NCBI RefSeq assembly: GCF_030408375.1
Contig: NZ_CP046530.1
Span: 372,001 to 436,000, forward strand
Direction: 5' to 3'
From: Corynebacterium afermentans subsp. lipophilum
GTDB taxonomy: Bacteria > Actinomycetota > Actinomycetes > Mycobacteriales > Mycobacteriaceae
Length of the DNA: 64,000 bases
The notes beneath the pieces were generated by a model, which did not search any database, was not told the DNA's origin, and saw only the letters and a list, made by a program, of their open reading frames with translations. A program made the position numbers and the translations under genes. Position 1 is the first letter of the stretch. Each line of letters begins with the position of its first letter. This document shows positions 44,022 to 54,922 of the stretch, piece by piece.

Positions 44022-44876
44022 CTAGAACAGGGAGAAGCTGGCGTTGTCGCGCGCCAGGCCGGCGGCCTTGGACAGCTTCTCGCCGGTCAGGGATGCCACG
44101 CCGGAGCCTTCGGCGTCAGGCTCGGAGTAGGAGGCGTAGGACTTGTCTTCGTCGAGCTGGTGCAGAAGGTAGCCCACGAGCAGGCCGCGGATGGTCTCCT
44201 GCAGGCCGCGGTCGGACTTGCCCAGGCCGAGGAGGCGCTTGACCAAGGTGTCCTCGGAGAAGGACTGCTGGTCGCCCTTCTTCGGCGCGCGGTAGACCAC
44301 CTCGCCGGCCCAGTTGTAGGCCAGTTTGGCGGGGTTGCCGGGGTCGAACAGCGAGTCGCCGTCTTCGCCGGGGCCGACGACCATGCCGGGGACGAACAGG
44401 TTGCGCGCCGCCTCGACTGCGGACGGCGCCACGTTGGCCGGGTACACCGCCGCCACGGCCTTCGCCTTCGGGTTGTCCACCGCGGCGAGCACGGCGGCAC
44501 CGCCGCCCATGCCGTGGCCGACAACGCCGAGCTTGCCCGGGGAGATGGAGATGTTGCCGTTGCCCAGGCGAACACCGCCGAGGATCTGCATGGCGGTTTC
44601 GAGGTCGGCGGCCAGGCCGGTGTGGTCGGGCTTGAAGCCGGTTTCGGTGTCCGGCGCGGCCACGGCGATGCCCCAGCTGGCCAGGTGGCGCAGGGTGTCC
44701 TCGTAGGCGGCGACGTCCTTGAGCCAGTCGTGGCCGAACGCCACGCCGGGCAGGTTCTTGCCTTCGGCGGGGGTGTAGACCTTGCCGGGCAGGCCGGTGT
44801 AGCCCAGGTCGCCTTCCAGGACGCGGTGCGGGCCGCGCTTGGATAGGTCGGAGAGTTTCTTCAGCTTCGCAGACAC
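44022..44876 (-). CDS. Alpha/beta-hydrolase-fold protein (dienelactone hydrolase-like), nucleophile Ser missing
   Basis: 284 aa. Oxyanion region FGHDWLKDVAAYEDTLRHLA, then ISPGKLGVVGHGMGGGAAVL, the nucleophile elbow. The G-x-S-x-G consensus appears as G-H-G-M-G, with Gly122 in place of Ser (or Cys in true dienelactone hydrolases). The core strand-helix order looks intact and the rest is full length, so this may be a non-hydrolytic member or may use another residue. No signal peptide. Monocistronic, divergent from the membrane-protein gene. Confidence 0.75.
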   Translation of the reverse strand: MSAKLKKLSDLSKRGPHRVLEGDLGYTGLPGKVYTPAEGKNLPGVAFGHDWLKDVAAYEDTLRHLASWGIAVAAPDTETGFKPDHTGLAADLETAMQILGGVRLGNGNISISPGKLGVVGHGMGGGAAVLAAVDNPKAKAVAAVYPANVAPSAVEAARNLFVPGMVVGPGEDGDSLFDPGNPAKLAYNWAGEVVYRAPKKGDQQSFSEDTLVKRLLGLGKSDRGLQETIRGLLVGYLLHQLDEDKSYASYSEPDAEGSGVASLTGEKLSKAAGLARDNASFSLF

Positions 44877-44956
44877 GCGGGCAATCCTACTGCAATCTTT
44901 CCTCGACTAGGGTGAGTCCGACATTGCCAGGCAACCCCGCACACTCAGGAGGTCGG

Positions 44957-45607
44957 ATGCTCGGTGCTTTGCAGCTGGCGTTCATCGATTCGGTGAATCT
45001 GCTCCTCATCGGCGTCATCGTCGCGGTCGGTATCGCCGCGCGGCGCAACTACGCCAAGACCACGGCGCTGCTGATCGCGGGCGATTGGTGCGGGGTCGCA
45101 GGTTTAGCGCTGATCATGCTGGTGATTTTCGACGGCCTGGGCCCGGTGGTGCAGCGCTTCGTCGAAGGCCCGGTGTTCGGCATTTTGCTCATCGCCACCG
45201 GCATCCTCACAGCGATCCTGGCGCTGCGCGGCGGCGACAACCGGGCGCTGACGCAGAAGATCATGCGCCCACTGCACACCCCCGGTCCGGCCACGGTGGC
45301 CACCGGCGTGGTGCTCGGCCTGATTCAGTCGGCCACGTCGGTGCCGTTTTACGGCGGGCTCGCGCTGTTGTCGGCCGCCGGCATCGAGGCGCAGGTGCGC
45401 TACGCCGCGATCCCGCTGTATGCCACGGTGGCGCTGTCGCTGCCCACGTTGGCGGCGTTGGCCGTCGGCTGGGTGCGTGCGAAGCCGGAAAGCGCGGCGG
45501 CGCGCGGCTTCAATTGGGCGCGCGCCCACCCCGACCAGGTCACGGCCGCGGCGACGTGGTCGGTGGCGGTGCTGCTCATCGTGTTGGGCATCACCCACGT
45601 GATGTAA
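44957..45607 (+). CDS. LysE/Sap-like integral membrane protein
   Basis: 216 aa from the ATG at 44957, which follows a perfect AGGAGG. Six hydrophobic segments in two groups of three; SVNLLLIGVIVAVG in helix 1 and IQSATSVPFYGGLALLSAAG in the second half resemble the LysE/Sap (GAP) group of small-molecule exporters. Substrate unknown. Seven bp before alr, so likely cotranscribed with it. Confidence 0.7.
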   Translation: MLGALQLAFIDSVNLLLIGVIVAVGIAARRNYAKTTALLIAGDWCGVAGLALIMLVIFDGLGPVVQRFVEGPVFGILLIATGILTAILALRGGDNRALTQKIMRPLHTPGPATVATGVVLGLIQSATSVPFYGGLALLSAAGIEAQVRYAAIPLYATVALSLPTLAALAVGWVRAKPESAAARGFNWARAHPDQVTAAATWSVAVLLIVLGITHVM

Positions 45608-45614
45608 TAGGCCC

Positions 45615-46682
45615 GTGCTGACAACAACGATCGATCTGGACGCTATCGCGCACAACACCCGCCGCCTGCGAGAGCAGACATCGGCGGAGCTGATGTGCGT
45701 GGTCAAGGCGGACGCCTACAACCATGGCATCGAGCGCTGCGTGCCTGTGATGGAGGCGGGCGGCGCGGACGCCTTCGGCGTGGCCACGTTCGCGGAGGCG
45801 CGCCGGGTGCGCGAGCTGACGGCCAAGCCGGTGCTGGCGTGGCTGTGGGACCCAAAGGAGGAGCTGCCGGCTGGGGTTGATGTGGGGGTTCCGTCGTTTG
45901 CGCATTTGCATTCGCTTATCGACGCACCAACGGCGCCCACCGTCTACCTCAAGGTGGACACGGGGATGCACCGCTCCGGCATCGATGAGGTCCGCTGGCA
46001 GGAGGCCTTCGAGCTCGCCCTGGACGCGCAGCGCGAAGGCAAGCTCACGGTCGCGGGGCTGATGACGCACCTGAGCTGCGCCGACGACCCTGCCGACCCG
46101 TACACCGATGTGCAGGCCGCCGCGTTTCGCCGCGCGATCGCCCAGGCCCGCCAGGTGGGCCTTCAGGTGCCGCGCAACCACGCGGCGAACTCGCCGGCGA
46201 CGTGGACCCGCCCGGACCTGCACTTCGACATGGTCCGGCCGGGGGTGAGCCTGTACGGCCTGGAGCCGGTTGACGGACTCGACCACGGGCTCAAACCCGC
46301 GATGACCTGGTCGGCGCCGGTGGTTGCGGTCAAGCCGATGCGCAAGGGCGAGGCCACCAGCTACGCGCGCACCTGGGAGGCGCCGGCGGACGGGTTCACG
46401 GCCGTCATCCCGGCGGGCTACGCGGACGGGGTGCAGCGCTCCTGGCAGGGTGCGGTGGAGGTCGACATCGCGGGCCGGGCCTACCCGCAGGTGGGCCGGG
46501 TGTCCATGGACCAGATCGTGGTCTGGCTCGGCGACAACGACGCTGGTGTCGCCGCGGGCGATGAGGCCGTAATCTTCGGCGACGCCACCGCGTTGGCCAA
46601 GCGTGCCGGCACCATCAACTACGAGGTGGTCTGCGCCCCGCGTGGTCGCACCACCCGCACGTACATCGGGGAAGGCAAGTAG
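45615..46682 (+). CDS. alr: Alanine racemase
   Basis: 355 aa from a GTG at 45615. PLP-binding Lys in CVVKADAYNHG (residue 31), and the second catalytic base Tyr in TSYARTWEAP. DTGMHRSGI and HAANSPATW are also conserved. Makes D-Ala for peptidoglycan. The stop is immediately followed by the tsaE start. Shorter by about 10-15 residues at the C-terminus than E. coli Alr, as in relatives. Confidence 0.96.
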   Translation: MLTTTIDLDAIAHNTRRLREQTSAELMCVVKADAYNHGIERCVPVMEAGGADAFGVATFAEARRVRELTAKPVLAWLWDPKEELPAGVDVGVPSFAHLHSLIDAPTAPTVYLKVDTGMHRSGIDEVRWQEAFELALDAQREGKLTVAGLMTHLSCADDPADPYTDVQAAAFRRAIAQARQVGLQVPRNHAANSPATWTRPDLHFDMVRPGVSLYGLEPVDGLDHGLKPAMTWSAPVVAVKPMRKGEATSYARTWEAPADGFTAVIPAGYADGVQRSWQGAVEVDIAGRAYPQVGRVSMDQIVVWLGDNDAGVAAGDEAVIFGDATALAKRAGTINYEVVCAPRGRTTRTYIGEGK

Positions 46683-47150
46683 ATGAAGTCGAATTTTCCG
46701 GCACAGGGCGAGCGGCTGTGCGAAGGTACTGCGGATACGCAAAAGCTCGGCGAGGAGCTGGGCGCGGCGCTCGAGGCGGGCGACCTCGTTGTGCTCGACG
46801 GCCCGCTCGGCGCGGGCAAGACCACCTTCACGCAGGGCATCGCGAGGGGGATGGGGGTCAAAGGCAGGGTGACAAGCCCGACGTTCGTGATTGCGCGGGA
46901 GCACTCGTCGATAGGCAGTGGCCCCTCGCTTGTGCATGTCGACGCCTACCGGCTCGGCGACGACCCGCTAGGCGAGCTCGACGCCCTCGACTTAGACAGC
47001 GCCCTCGAGGAGGCCGTGGTGGTGGCCGAGTGGGGCGGCGGGCTGGTGGAGCAACTCGCGCAGCGCTACGTGCACGTCACGCTCGATCGGCGCACGCACG
47101 CGGAGACGGAAGCGCGCATCATCTCCTGGCGCGTCGAGGACGGGATGTAG
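46683..47150 (+). CDS. tsaE: tRNA t6A synthesis ATPase TsaE
   Basis: 155 aa. Walker A GPLGAGKTTFTQG, SPTFVIAREH as switch I, and LVHVDAYRLGD. TsaE drives turnover of the TsaBD complex that makes N6-threonylcarbamoyl-A37 in ANN-decoding tRNAs. Directly abuts alr; tsaB and tsaD follow in the same unit, with one small membrane protein between. Confidence 0.95.
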   Translation: MKSNFPAQGERLCEGTADTQKLGEELGAALEAGDLVVLDGPLGAGKTTFTQGIARGMGVKGRVTSPTFVIAREHSSIGSGPSLVHVDAYRLGDDPLGELDALDLDSALEEAVVVAEWGGGLVEQLAQRYVHVTLDRRTHAETEARIISWRVEDGM

Positions 47151-47160
47151 GCTTACACGC

Positions 47161-47664
47161 ATGCTCAACCTCACTAGCCAGTCCCGCCGCTGGGTCGTGC
47201 TCGCAGCCGTGCTGTGGCTCGTGCTCCTCGCCGGGATCATCTTCATCCCGCAGTCCCGGTCCAACGATCTCGCTCAGGTCGAGCCGACGAACTCGCTGTC
47301 GCGCTCGCTGCAGCAGACCCGCCCGGGCGGCGACGCCGTGGCCGCGCAGCTGGTGGATCCGGCGCGCATTTACGACCCCGGGCGTTACCTCGGCTACACC
47401 ACCCTGTGCCCGGGCGAGCCGCAGGAGCTGGTGGACGCGAAGCTCGAGGCCTTCGGCGTCAGCGCCGAGGACCTGGACCTCGGCGGCGACCTGGGCTACG
47501 TGCTGCTCATCCCGGGCGGCGAAGACGTAGCACCCAAGGTGGACCCGGTGGAGCTGAACAAGGTGGATATCTGCACCGTCCCGCAGTCCGAGTCCTTCCC
47601 GCTGAACACGGCTATGCCGTTCCACATGAACCAGGGCCGCTGGACCCTCGGGTTGGGCCAGTAA
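47161..47664 (+). CDS. Membrane-anchored extracytoplasmic protein of unknown function
   Basis: 167 aa. A short cytoplasmic N-terminus, one hydrophobic segment (WVVLAAVLWLVLLAGIIFI, about 11-29), then an outward domain with two Cys (TTLCPGEPQEL, VDICTVPQ) that may form a disulfide. No domain recognised. Lies between tsaE and tsaB with a one-base overlap to tsaB, so it is made with the t6A enzymes, but nothing links it to tRNA modification. Confidence 0.75.
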   Translation: MLNLTSQSRRWVVLAAVLWLVLLAGIIFIPQSRSNDLAQVEPTNSLSRSLQQTRPGGDAVAAQLVDPARIYDPGRYLGYTTLCPGEPQELVDAKLEAFGVSAEDLDLGGDLGYVLLIPGGEDVAPKVDPVELNKVDICTVPQSESFPLNTAMPFHMNQGRWTLGLGQ

Positions 47665-48296
47665 TGCTCGTTCTCGCCCTGGACACCGCCACGACTGACC
47701 TGGTCGCAGGCATCGTGGACGGGGACCGTGTGCTCGCGGAGACGGCTGTGGCCACCCGCGCGCACAACGAGACGCTCATGCCGGAGATCACCCGGCTGCT
47801 GGGGGAGGCGGGCGTCGAGTTCGCGGACTTGGGCGCGATCGTGGTCGGGCGCGGCCCGGGGCCCTTTACGGGCCTGCGTGTGGGCATGTCCACCGCGTCG
47901 GCGCTGGGGCAGGCGCTTTCCATTCCGGTGCATGGGGTGTGCACGCATGACGCGGTTGCTGCGTCGCTTGGCGGCAAGGCGCTGGTGGTCACCGACGCGC
48001 GCCGCCGCGAGGTGTACTGGGCGCGCTACTCAGGCGGTAAGCGGGTGGCGGGGCCGGACGTGTGCAAGCCGGCGGATCTTTCCGCGCCCGCGGTGGACGT
48101 GGTCAGCGTGCCGTCGTCGCTAGCGGAGCTTTTGCCTGTCGACGCCCGAAGGGTGACCTACCAACCCCCAACCCCCGCCGGCTTAGTCTCAGTCGCCGAC
48201 CTGGACGCCCAGCCGGAGCCGCTGGTGCCGCTGTATCTGCGCCGTCCCGACGCTGTGCCGCCGAAGCAGGCCCCGAAGTCGCCGGCGCTGCCATGA
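47664..48296 (+). CDS. tsaB: t6A synthesis protein TsaB
   Basis: 210 aa from the ATG at 47664. VLALDTATTDLVAGIVDG and VGRGPGPFTGLRVGMSTASA are the ASKHA-fold motifs of TsaB, the scaffold partner of TsaD. Overlaps the preceding gene by one base and rimI by four (ATGA). Confidence 0.94.
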   Translation: MLVLALDTATTDLVAGIVDGDRVLAETAVATRAHNETLMPEITRLLGEAGVEFADLGAIVVGRGPGPFTGLRVGMSTASALGQALSIPVHGVCTHDAVAASLGGKALVVTDARRREVYWARYSGGKRVAGPDVCKPADLSAPAVDVVSVPSSLAELLPVDARRVTYQPPTPAGLVSVADLDAQPEPLVPLYLRRPDAVPPKQAPKSPALP

Positions 48297-48769
48297 GCGT
48301 GCGCTTCCGCGAGCTGACGGTCGCGGACGCCCCGGCGGCCGCGGCGATCGAGGCGGTGCTGTTCGCCGGCGACAGCCCGTGGTCCGAGGCGGCGTACCGC
48401 TCCGAGATCGCCGCGCGCCACACCTTCTACCTGGGCGCCTTCGACGGCGAAGAGCTGGTCGGGTTTGCGGGCCTGGCCATGCTCGGGCCGAAAGATGACC
48501 CGGAGTTTGAGATCCACACCATCGGCGTCGACCCCTCCAGGCAGGGTGAAGGCCTAGGCCGTGCGCTGATGGACCAGCTCATGCACACCGTGGACCTGTT
48601 AGACGGGCCGTGCTTTTTGGAGGTGCGGGTGGACAACACGCCCGCGATCCGGCTGTACGAAAGCTTCGGGTTTTTCACCGCGGGCGTGCGCAAGAACTAC
48701 TATCAGGCCTCCGGCATGGACGCGTACACCATGACGCGGCCGAAGAAGAGCGAAAGGCGAGACCAGTGA
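48293..48769 (+). CDS. rimI: Ribosomal protein N-acetyltransferase RimI (GNAT)
   Basis: 158 aa. GNAT fold with acetyl-CoA loop [15 protein letters not shown] and the C-terminal [16 protein letters not shown]. RimI acetylates the N-terminus of S18; actinobacterial forms may have wider targets. Between tsaB and tsaD with 4-bp overlaps at both ends, so translation of the three is coupled. Confidence 0.92.
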   Translation: MSVRFRELTVADAPAAAAIEAVLFAGDSPWSEAAYRSEIAARHTFYLGAFDGEELVGFAGLAMLGPKDDPEFEIHTIGVDPSRQGEGLGRALMDQLMHTVDLLDGPCFLEVRVDNTPAIRLYESFGFFTAGVRKNYYQASGMDAYTMTRPKKSERRDQ

Positions 48770-49815
48770 TTGTGTTGGGCATCGAGTCCTCGTGTGACGA
48801 AACCGGCGTGGGCATTGTTGAGTTGCACGACGACGGCACGATGGACATCCTCGCCGACGTGGTCGCCTCCTCGATGGAGCAGCACGCCCGCTTCGGCGGG
48901 GTCGTGCCGGAGATCGCCTCGCGCGCCCACCTGGAGGCCATGCCGCAGGTAATGGAGAAGGCGCTGGCGGACGCCGGCATTGCCAAGCCGGACGCGGTGG
49001 CCGCGACCGTCGGCCCGGGTCTGGCAGGCGCGCTGCTGGTCGGCGCGTCCGCGGCCAAGGCCTATGCGGGCGCATGGGGAGTGCCGTTTTACGGCGTGAA
49101 CCACTTGGGCGGGCACGTCGCGGTGGCCAACCTGGACGGCGAGCCGCTGCCGCACGCGGTGGCACTGCTGGTCTCCGGCGGGCACACGCAGCTGCTGGAG
49201 GTTGCAGCTGTGGGCAAGCCGATGCGGGAGCTGGGCACCACGCTCGACGACGCCGCCGGCGAGGCCTACGACAAAGTCGCCCGCCTCCTCGGCCTGGGCT
49301 ACCCCGGCGGCCCGGTGGTGGACAAGCTCGCGGCCGAGGGCAACCCGGAAGCGGTGAAGTTCCCGCGGGCGCTTTCGCGCGCCGAAGACCTGCGCGGCGA
49401 GCACCGCTACAACTTCTCCTTCTCCGGATTAAAGACCGCGGTGGCCCGCCACGTCGAGGCCGCCGAGCGCGACGGCCGCGTGATCTCGCTGGAGGACGTC
49501 TGCGCGTCGTTCCAGGAGGCGGTGTGCGACGTGCTCACCGCAAAAGCCGTCATGGCCTGCGAGGACACCGGCGCGCGCACGCTGCTGCTCGGCGGCGGCG
49601 TGGCCGCCAACCGCCGGCTGCGGGAGCTGGCGCAGCAGCGCTGCGAGGCCGCCGGCATCGAGCTGCGGGTGCCACGGTTCAACCTGTGCACGGACAACGG
49701 CGTGATGATCGCGGCGCTGGCCGCCCAGCTCATCCATGAGGGCGCCGCCCCGTCCGGACTGGGCGTGGGCACGGACACTTCGCTGGAGGTCGAGGTGCCG
49801 CTCGTGTCGTCGTAA
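48766..49815 (+). CDS. tsaD: tRNA t6A threonylcarbamoyltransferase TsaD
   Basis: 349 aa from a GTG at 48766 that overlaps the rimI stop (GTGA). [15 protein letters not shown] start, metal-binding [12 protein letters not shown]-binding [10 protein letters not shown] and [20 protein letters not shown], and [12 protein letters not shown] are all present. Transfers threonylcarbamoyl to A37. Last of the tsaE-tsaD set. Confidence 0.96.
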   Translation: MIVLGIESSCDETGVGIVELHDDGTMDILADVVASSMEQHARFGGVVPEIASRAHLEAMPQVMEKALADAGIAKPDAVAATVGPGLAGALLVGASAAKAYAGAWGVPFYGVNHLGGHVAVANLDGEPLPHAVALLVSGGHTQLLEVAAVGKPMRELGTTLDDAAGEAYDKVARLLGLGYPGGPVVDKLAAEGNPEAVKFPRALSRAEDLRGEHRYNFSFSGLKTAVARHVEAAERDGRVISLEDVCASFQEAVCDVLTAKAVMACEDTGARTLLLGGGVAANRRLRELAQQRCEAAGIELRVPRFNLCTDNGVMIAALAAQLIHEGAAPSGLGVGTDTSLEVEVPLVSS

Positions 49816-49880
49816 GGCACGAAGTGCTGGATGCGGATACGCTTGGGGCCTGCACGTCTTGTTCGACGAAAGGATGACCC

Positions 49881-50342
49881 GTGTCCGCTGAAACTACTGA
49901 GCAGTTCGACCAAAACCAGGCCGACCGTGAGCGGTTCGGGTTCCTGGTCAACCCGGATCTGACCTACCGCCGCATCGTCTTCGACGAAGACACAGTGCGC
50001 GAGACCCTCGGCAGCGTAACCGAGAAGTTCGACGATGTCGCCTTCGACCAGGACGGCAACCGTTTCCACGCGATCTTCCGCCCGGACGCGGCACAGCTGG
50101 GCCAAGAGCCGAACCCGGTGGCGTCCCTGGCGCGCAACACTGCCGAGACGGACAACCCGGAGTTCCTCACCGACCCGACCCGCGCGGTGTGCGGCCCGGT
50201 GATCTTCACCGCCGCCGACGGCGGCAGCGTGAATGAGGACACCATCGCGGAAGTGCTTCAGGCGATCCGCGCGGTGGAGAACTACCGCGACGACAACGCC
50301 GAGGAGTTCGATCTCTGGCGAAACGCGGTGCTTAACCGCTAG
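49881..50342 (+). CDS. Conserved hypothetical protein
   Basis: 153 aa from a GTG at 49881 with GAAAGG upstream. Acidic, soluble, no signal peptide. Features a stretch RFGFLVNPDLTYRRIVFDED and a mixed alpha/beta pattern; the single Cys is in TRAVCGPVIF. Not recognised. Stands between tsaD and the CIRCE-groES region with its own spacing on both sides. Confidence 0.7.
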   Translation: MSAETTEQFDQNQADRERFGFLVNPDLTYRRIVFDEDTVRETLGSVTEKFDDVAFDQDGNRFHAIFRPDAAQLGQEPNPVASLARNTAETDNPEFLTDPTRAVCGPVIFTAADGGSVNEDTIAEVLQAIRAVENYRDDNAEEFDLWRNAVLNR

Positions 50343-50373
50343 ACCCCACCTCCGCACAGCCTGTGGTTGTTGG

Positions 50374-50400
50374 CTGGCACTCTCGGGGGTAGAGTGCCAA
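50374..50400. promoter_or_regulatory. CIRCE element (HrcA operator) upstream of groES
   Basis: CTGGCACTC (50374-50382), nine bases, GAGTGCCAA (50392-50400): the classic CIRCE inverted repeat, eight of nine positions symmetric, 97 bp before groES. HrcA binding here would repress groES-groEL until heat shock. Confidence 0.93.
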
Positions 50401-50497
50401 AGCAGGTTGTGTGAAGCACAGTTGTTCACCCGCGACGACGGCTGCGCCTCTTCAGACCTGAACTGTTGAATCATTCACCAATGAAAGGTTGCTGATC

Positions 50498-52410
<1,913 letters not shown>

Positions 52411-52427
52411 TCGCGCATTGCCGAAGG

Positions 52428-52441
52428 TTCGTCGCTAAGCA
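52428..52441 (+). repeat. Dispersed motif copy TTCGTCGCTAAGCA before the groEL terminator
   Basis: Matches 13 of 14 positions (C for A at position 8); non-coding, adjoining the A-tract of the terminator. Confidence 0.55.
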
Positions 52442-52468
52442 AAAACGCCCCGAAAACGGGGCGTTTTT
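52441..52468. terminator. Bidirectional terminator between groEL and whcB
   Basis: AAAAACGCCCCG, loop AAAA, CGGGGCGTTTTT: a perfect 12-bp stem with A- and T-tracts on both sides, serving convergent genes. Confidence 0.93.
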
Positions 52469-52479
52469 CGTGTTCCGTC

Positions 52480-52791
52480 CTACTTGGCGGAAGCCGCGGC
52501 GACCTTCATGCCGCCGGCGGTGCCGCGCAGGATGGCAGAGCGCTCGGATTCGCTCAGGCCGCCCCAGATGCCGTACGGCTCCGCTACGCGCAGCGCGTGC
52601 TCGCGGCACTGGGTGAGCACCGGGCACTCGAAGCAGATGGCCTTGGCGCGGTTTTCGCGCTGCGTGCGCGCCCGGCCGCGCTCCCCGTCGGGGTGGTAGA
52701 AAATCTCGGAGGCCTCCCCCCGGCACTTGCTGTGTAGCTGCCAATCCCAGAAGTCGGCGTTGGGTCCGGGAAGCTGGTGCGGCAAAGACAT
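52480..52791 (-). CDS. whcB: WhiB-family iron-sulfur regulator (WhiB3/WhcB type)
   Basis: 103 aa from the ATG at 52791; an ATG at 52839 would add 16 unconserved residues. Iron-sulfur cluster Cys at SKCRGEAS and ICFECPVLTQC (C-x2-C-x5-C), then the turn EPYGIWGGLSESER and a basic C-terminus that binds DNA or sigma. HQLPGPNADFWDWQLHSKC is close to mycobacterial WhiB3. Beside sigD, as in relatives. WhiB3-type proteins sense NO, oxygen and redox state. Confidence 0.93.
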   Translation of the reverse strand: MSLPHQLPGPNADFWDWQLHSKCRGEASEIFYHPDGERGRARTQRENRAKAICFECPVLTQCREHALRVAEPYGIWGGLSESERSAILRGTAGGMKVAAASAK

Positions 52792-53067
52792 AATCGGGAG
52801 TGCTCCTTTGTGGAAGTACCTCAAACGTGTGACCGGCACCGAGTGTGGACTGCTCTGGTTAACGTTTGGTGTCGCTGCGGTTACGGTCTGCTGTCGCCTA
52901 GTCGAACCGCGTGAAAATACCCGTGTCTTACTGCACTAACGCTCGTGGTTACGGGCAGGTGAATTCCTGGCAAAAGGTCGGTAGCGCAAATGCTAAGGCA
53001 AGAGCGTTTATTATGAACGGGTTACGCGAAACTAGTGCAAGCTGACAGACGAGGGAAGGAGATGCGC
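52792..53067. other. Divergent promoter region of whcB and sigD
   Basis: About 275 bp, no gene. For sigD, TATTAT at 53009-53014 is a strong -10 candidate with no good -35 partner. AAGGAG at 53056-53061 precedes the sigD GTG at 53068. Upstream of whcB, AAAGGAG lies 16-21 nt before the ATG. Confidence 0.5.
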
Positions 53068-53544
53068 GTGGCTGCAGGCGATGAAGACACAGAACTCGCT
53101 GGCCTGGTTCCCGCCGCTGCGCAGGGTGACAGGCGGGCGCTGCAGCGCATCATCTCCATCATCCACCCGCGAGTGCTGCGCTACGCCAGGGCGCGCATCG
53201 GGGGCGGGCGGATGCCTACCCCCGAAGATGTCGCCCAGGAAATCTGCCTGGCGGTAGCGACGAGCATCGACCGCTACCACGACACCGGGCGGCCGTTTAT
53301 GGCGTTCGTGTACGGCATCGCGTTTAACAAGGTCGCGGACGCGCACCGTGCGATGGCGCGCGACAAGCTCAGCCCGGTGGAGGAGGTCCCCGACACCGAA
53401 GTGGCGACAATCACTCCCGAGGACGCGGCGATGGTGTCTGCGGGGAGTAACGCTGTGAGGGCTTTGCTCGATTCACTTAATGAGAAGGCCCGCGACATCG
53501 TGATTCTGCGAGTGTTTGTGGGCCTGTCCGCGGAGGAGGGTTAA
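53068..53544 (+). pseudogene. sigD: sigD, 5' part (ECF sigma factor truncated by an insertion sequence)
   Basis: Codes for 158 aa from a GTG at 53068 (AAGGAG 6 bp upstream; earlier GTG 53035 and ATG 53062 are open). Region 2 is complete: HPRVLRYARARIGGGRM, TPEDVAQEICLAVATSIDRY, FVYGIAFNKVADAHRAMARD. Region 4 begins (ALLDSLNEKARDIVILRVFV) but after GLSAEE the frame enters the element and stops within two codons. The rest of the helix-turn-helix is at 54923-55037. SigD controls mycomembrane and envelope genes in C. glutamicum. The truncated protein should not recognise -35 elements. Confidence 0.93.
53529..53538 (+). repeat. Target-site duplication, left copy
   Basis: CGCGGAGGAG, repeated exactly at 54923-54932 on the other side of the insertion sequence. 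Confidence 0.95.
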
Positions 53545-53563
53545 ACGACAAAAAGTGTGTCTG
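53539..53563 (+). repeat. Left terminal inverted repeat of the insertion sequence
   Basis: 25 bp, identical to the reverse complement of 54898-54922; similarity ends at position 26. Includes the TAA that stops the interrupted sigD frame. Confidence 0.95.
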
Positions 53564-53582
53564 ATTCAGCGTGTCGTGGGGG

Positions 53583-54761
53583 TTAGATTTGGCCTTTTTG
53601 GATGCCGATTGAGTGGGTGTAGTTGGTGTCGATAGCGTTGTCGTAGAGGGCTGGTCGTCCTGTTTCGTGGTCGGCTTGGTTCTCGGTTTGGGTCAGGGTG
53701 GATACTTTGGCGAGTTGGTCCTGGCCCCAGTTGGACTGCCTGGCGATTCGTACTGGATCGTCAGGCAGTTCCGTTTTTAGGTAGAGCCACCAATCCAGCA
53801 TGCGGCGTTGTCGTTCGCCGGATCTGCCGCGGTGGGTTCTGGCGAGCAGTTTGAGCTGGGCGTTGATGCCGCCTTCTAAGCTGTTGGTGTTGGATTTGAT
53901 CCGCTCTGGTTGAAGTACTGCTTTTGGCGGGTTGAGGTAGACGAACAGCATCTCGGACCGGAATAAGTGGTTGAGGCTGTTGTAGGCCTTGCGCACGTTG
54001 TGATGCGTCCACACCCGGGTCCATGCACCGGTTTTCGGGTCTTTCACCATGGTTTTCTCGTCCATCCATGACCGGTAGATCGTGGAGAACTCGTGCAGCT
54101 GCGCACCCCATGCGGCGGCTGCATCCAGCGTGGTGATCCGGGTCAGCTTCAGCGCAAGTCGGTAGATGGTGCGCCCGGCATCCGTACGCGGGTTGCTGGT
54201 GGTGTAGCGGCGCACCACGCGTTGGGCGTGGACGAGGCAGCGTTGAATTTTCGTGGCCGGCCAGCACTTTTTGATCGCGCTGTAGGCTCCTTGGCCGCCG
54301 TCGATGACGGCGATGAGTGGGGCTTCGATGCGTTCAAGCAGCAGTTGGTAGTCGCGGGTGGTTTCGTGTGTGCACCAGTGCCAGGCAATCACGTGGTCGA
54401 TCGTCGCCGCGACGATCAAGCAGCCGCCGGCGGTGTAGGTGCCGTCAAGGAAGATCTGGTCGTAGACCCGCTTGTCGTGGCCGGCGGTGGGGTCAGGCAC
54501 ATCAACGAACCAGAACGGTTCGAATCGACGTTGCATCGTGCGCGGTGAGCACCCCACACGGCGGGCAACGGTATCGAGGCTGGCACCGGTGGTGAGGTGG
54601 TCGATGAAGACGGTGAACGCCGCCGCGTTGGTGATGTCGCTTCGGTGTTTCACGCTGGAGGCGCCACATTGTTTGCAGCGCCACCTGGTGGTGCCTTTGC
54701 TGGTGGTGCCGTTGCGTTTCATTTCACCGCCGCAGTAGCAGCGAGGTTGGTTCTTTGACAT
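53583..54761 (-). CDS. Transposase of the IS1249-like element
   Basis: 392 aa from the ATG at 54761, giving the MSKNQPRCYCGG start; the open frame to 54851 adds residues without support. N-terminal zinc ribbon (CYCGG and CKQCG), HTH-like SLDTVARRVGCSPRTMQRRF, then the DDE triad Asp106 (IFLDGTY), Asp154 (AVIDGGQG) and Glu296 (TNSLEGGIN). Intact length with no stop or frameshift. Transcribed against sigD. Confidence 0.95.
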   Translation of the reverse strand: MSKNQPRCYCGGEMKRNGTTSKGTTRWRCKQCGASSVKHRSDITNAAAFTVFIDHLTTGASLDTVARRVGCSPRTMQRRFEPFWFVDVPDPTAGHDKRVYDQIFLDGTYTAGGCLIVAATIDHVIAWHWCTHETTRDYQLLLERIEAPLIAVIDGGQGAYSAIKKCWPATKIQRCLVHAQRVVRRYTTSNPRTDAGRTIYRLALKLTRITTLDAAAAWGAQLHEFSTIYRSWMDEKTMVKDPKTGAWTRVWTHHNVRKAYNSLNHLFRSEMLFVYLNPPKAVLQPERIKSNTNSLEGGINAQLKLLARTHRGRSGERQRRMLDWWLYLKTELPDDPVRIARQSNWGQDQLAKVSTLTQTENQADHETGRPALYDNAIDTNYTHSIGIQKGQI

Positions 54762-54897
54762 TGCGACACCACACCACGCCGCACATAGCACACCAACGCT
54801 GCCACACCGAGGATTGAACGCTCGAGACCTAGATATATGCCCCCGGAGCATATATTTCCCTGAAACCTACAGGTCAACCCCTGAAAATCGTAGATTC

Positions 54898-54922
54898 CAG
54901 ACACACTTTTTGTCGTTTAACC
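54898..54922 (-). repeat. Right terminal inverted repeat of the insertion sequence
   Basis: 25 bp, the exact reverse complement of 53539-53563; the element's outer end is AACC at 54919-54922. Confidence 0.95.

Larger units (their letters stand above)
53539..54922 (-). mobile_element. IS1249-like insertion sequence (IS256-related family)
   Basis: 1,384 bp, bounded by 25-bp perfect terminal inverted repeats beginning GGTTAAACGACAAAAAGTG and by a 10-bp direct repeat of the target. One transposase gene on the minus strand fills most of it. The length agrees with IS1249 (about 1.39 kb), a corynebacterial element. Both ends and the transposase are intact, and the flanking duplication is unaltered, so the insertion is probably recent and the element may be active. 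Confidence 0.96.

Noticed and set aside
53631-53642. Dispersed-motif copy within the insertion sequence (GTGTCGATAGCG)
   Set aside because: Only the central GTCGATA matches; the element appears to lack a true copy.
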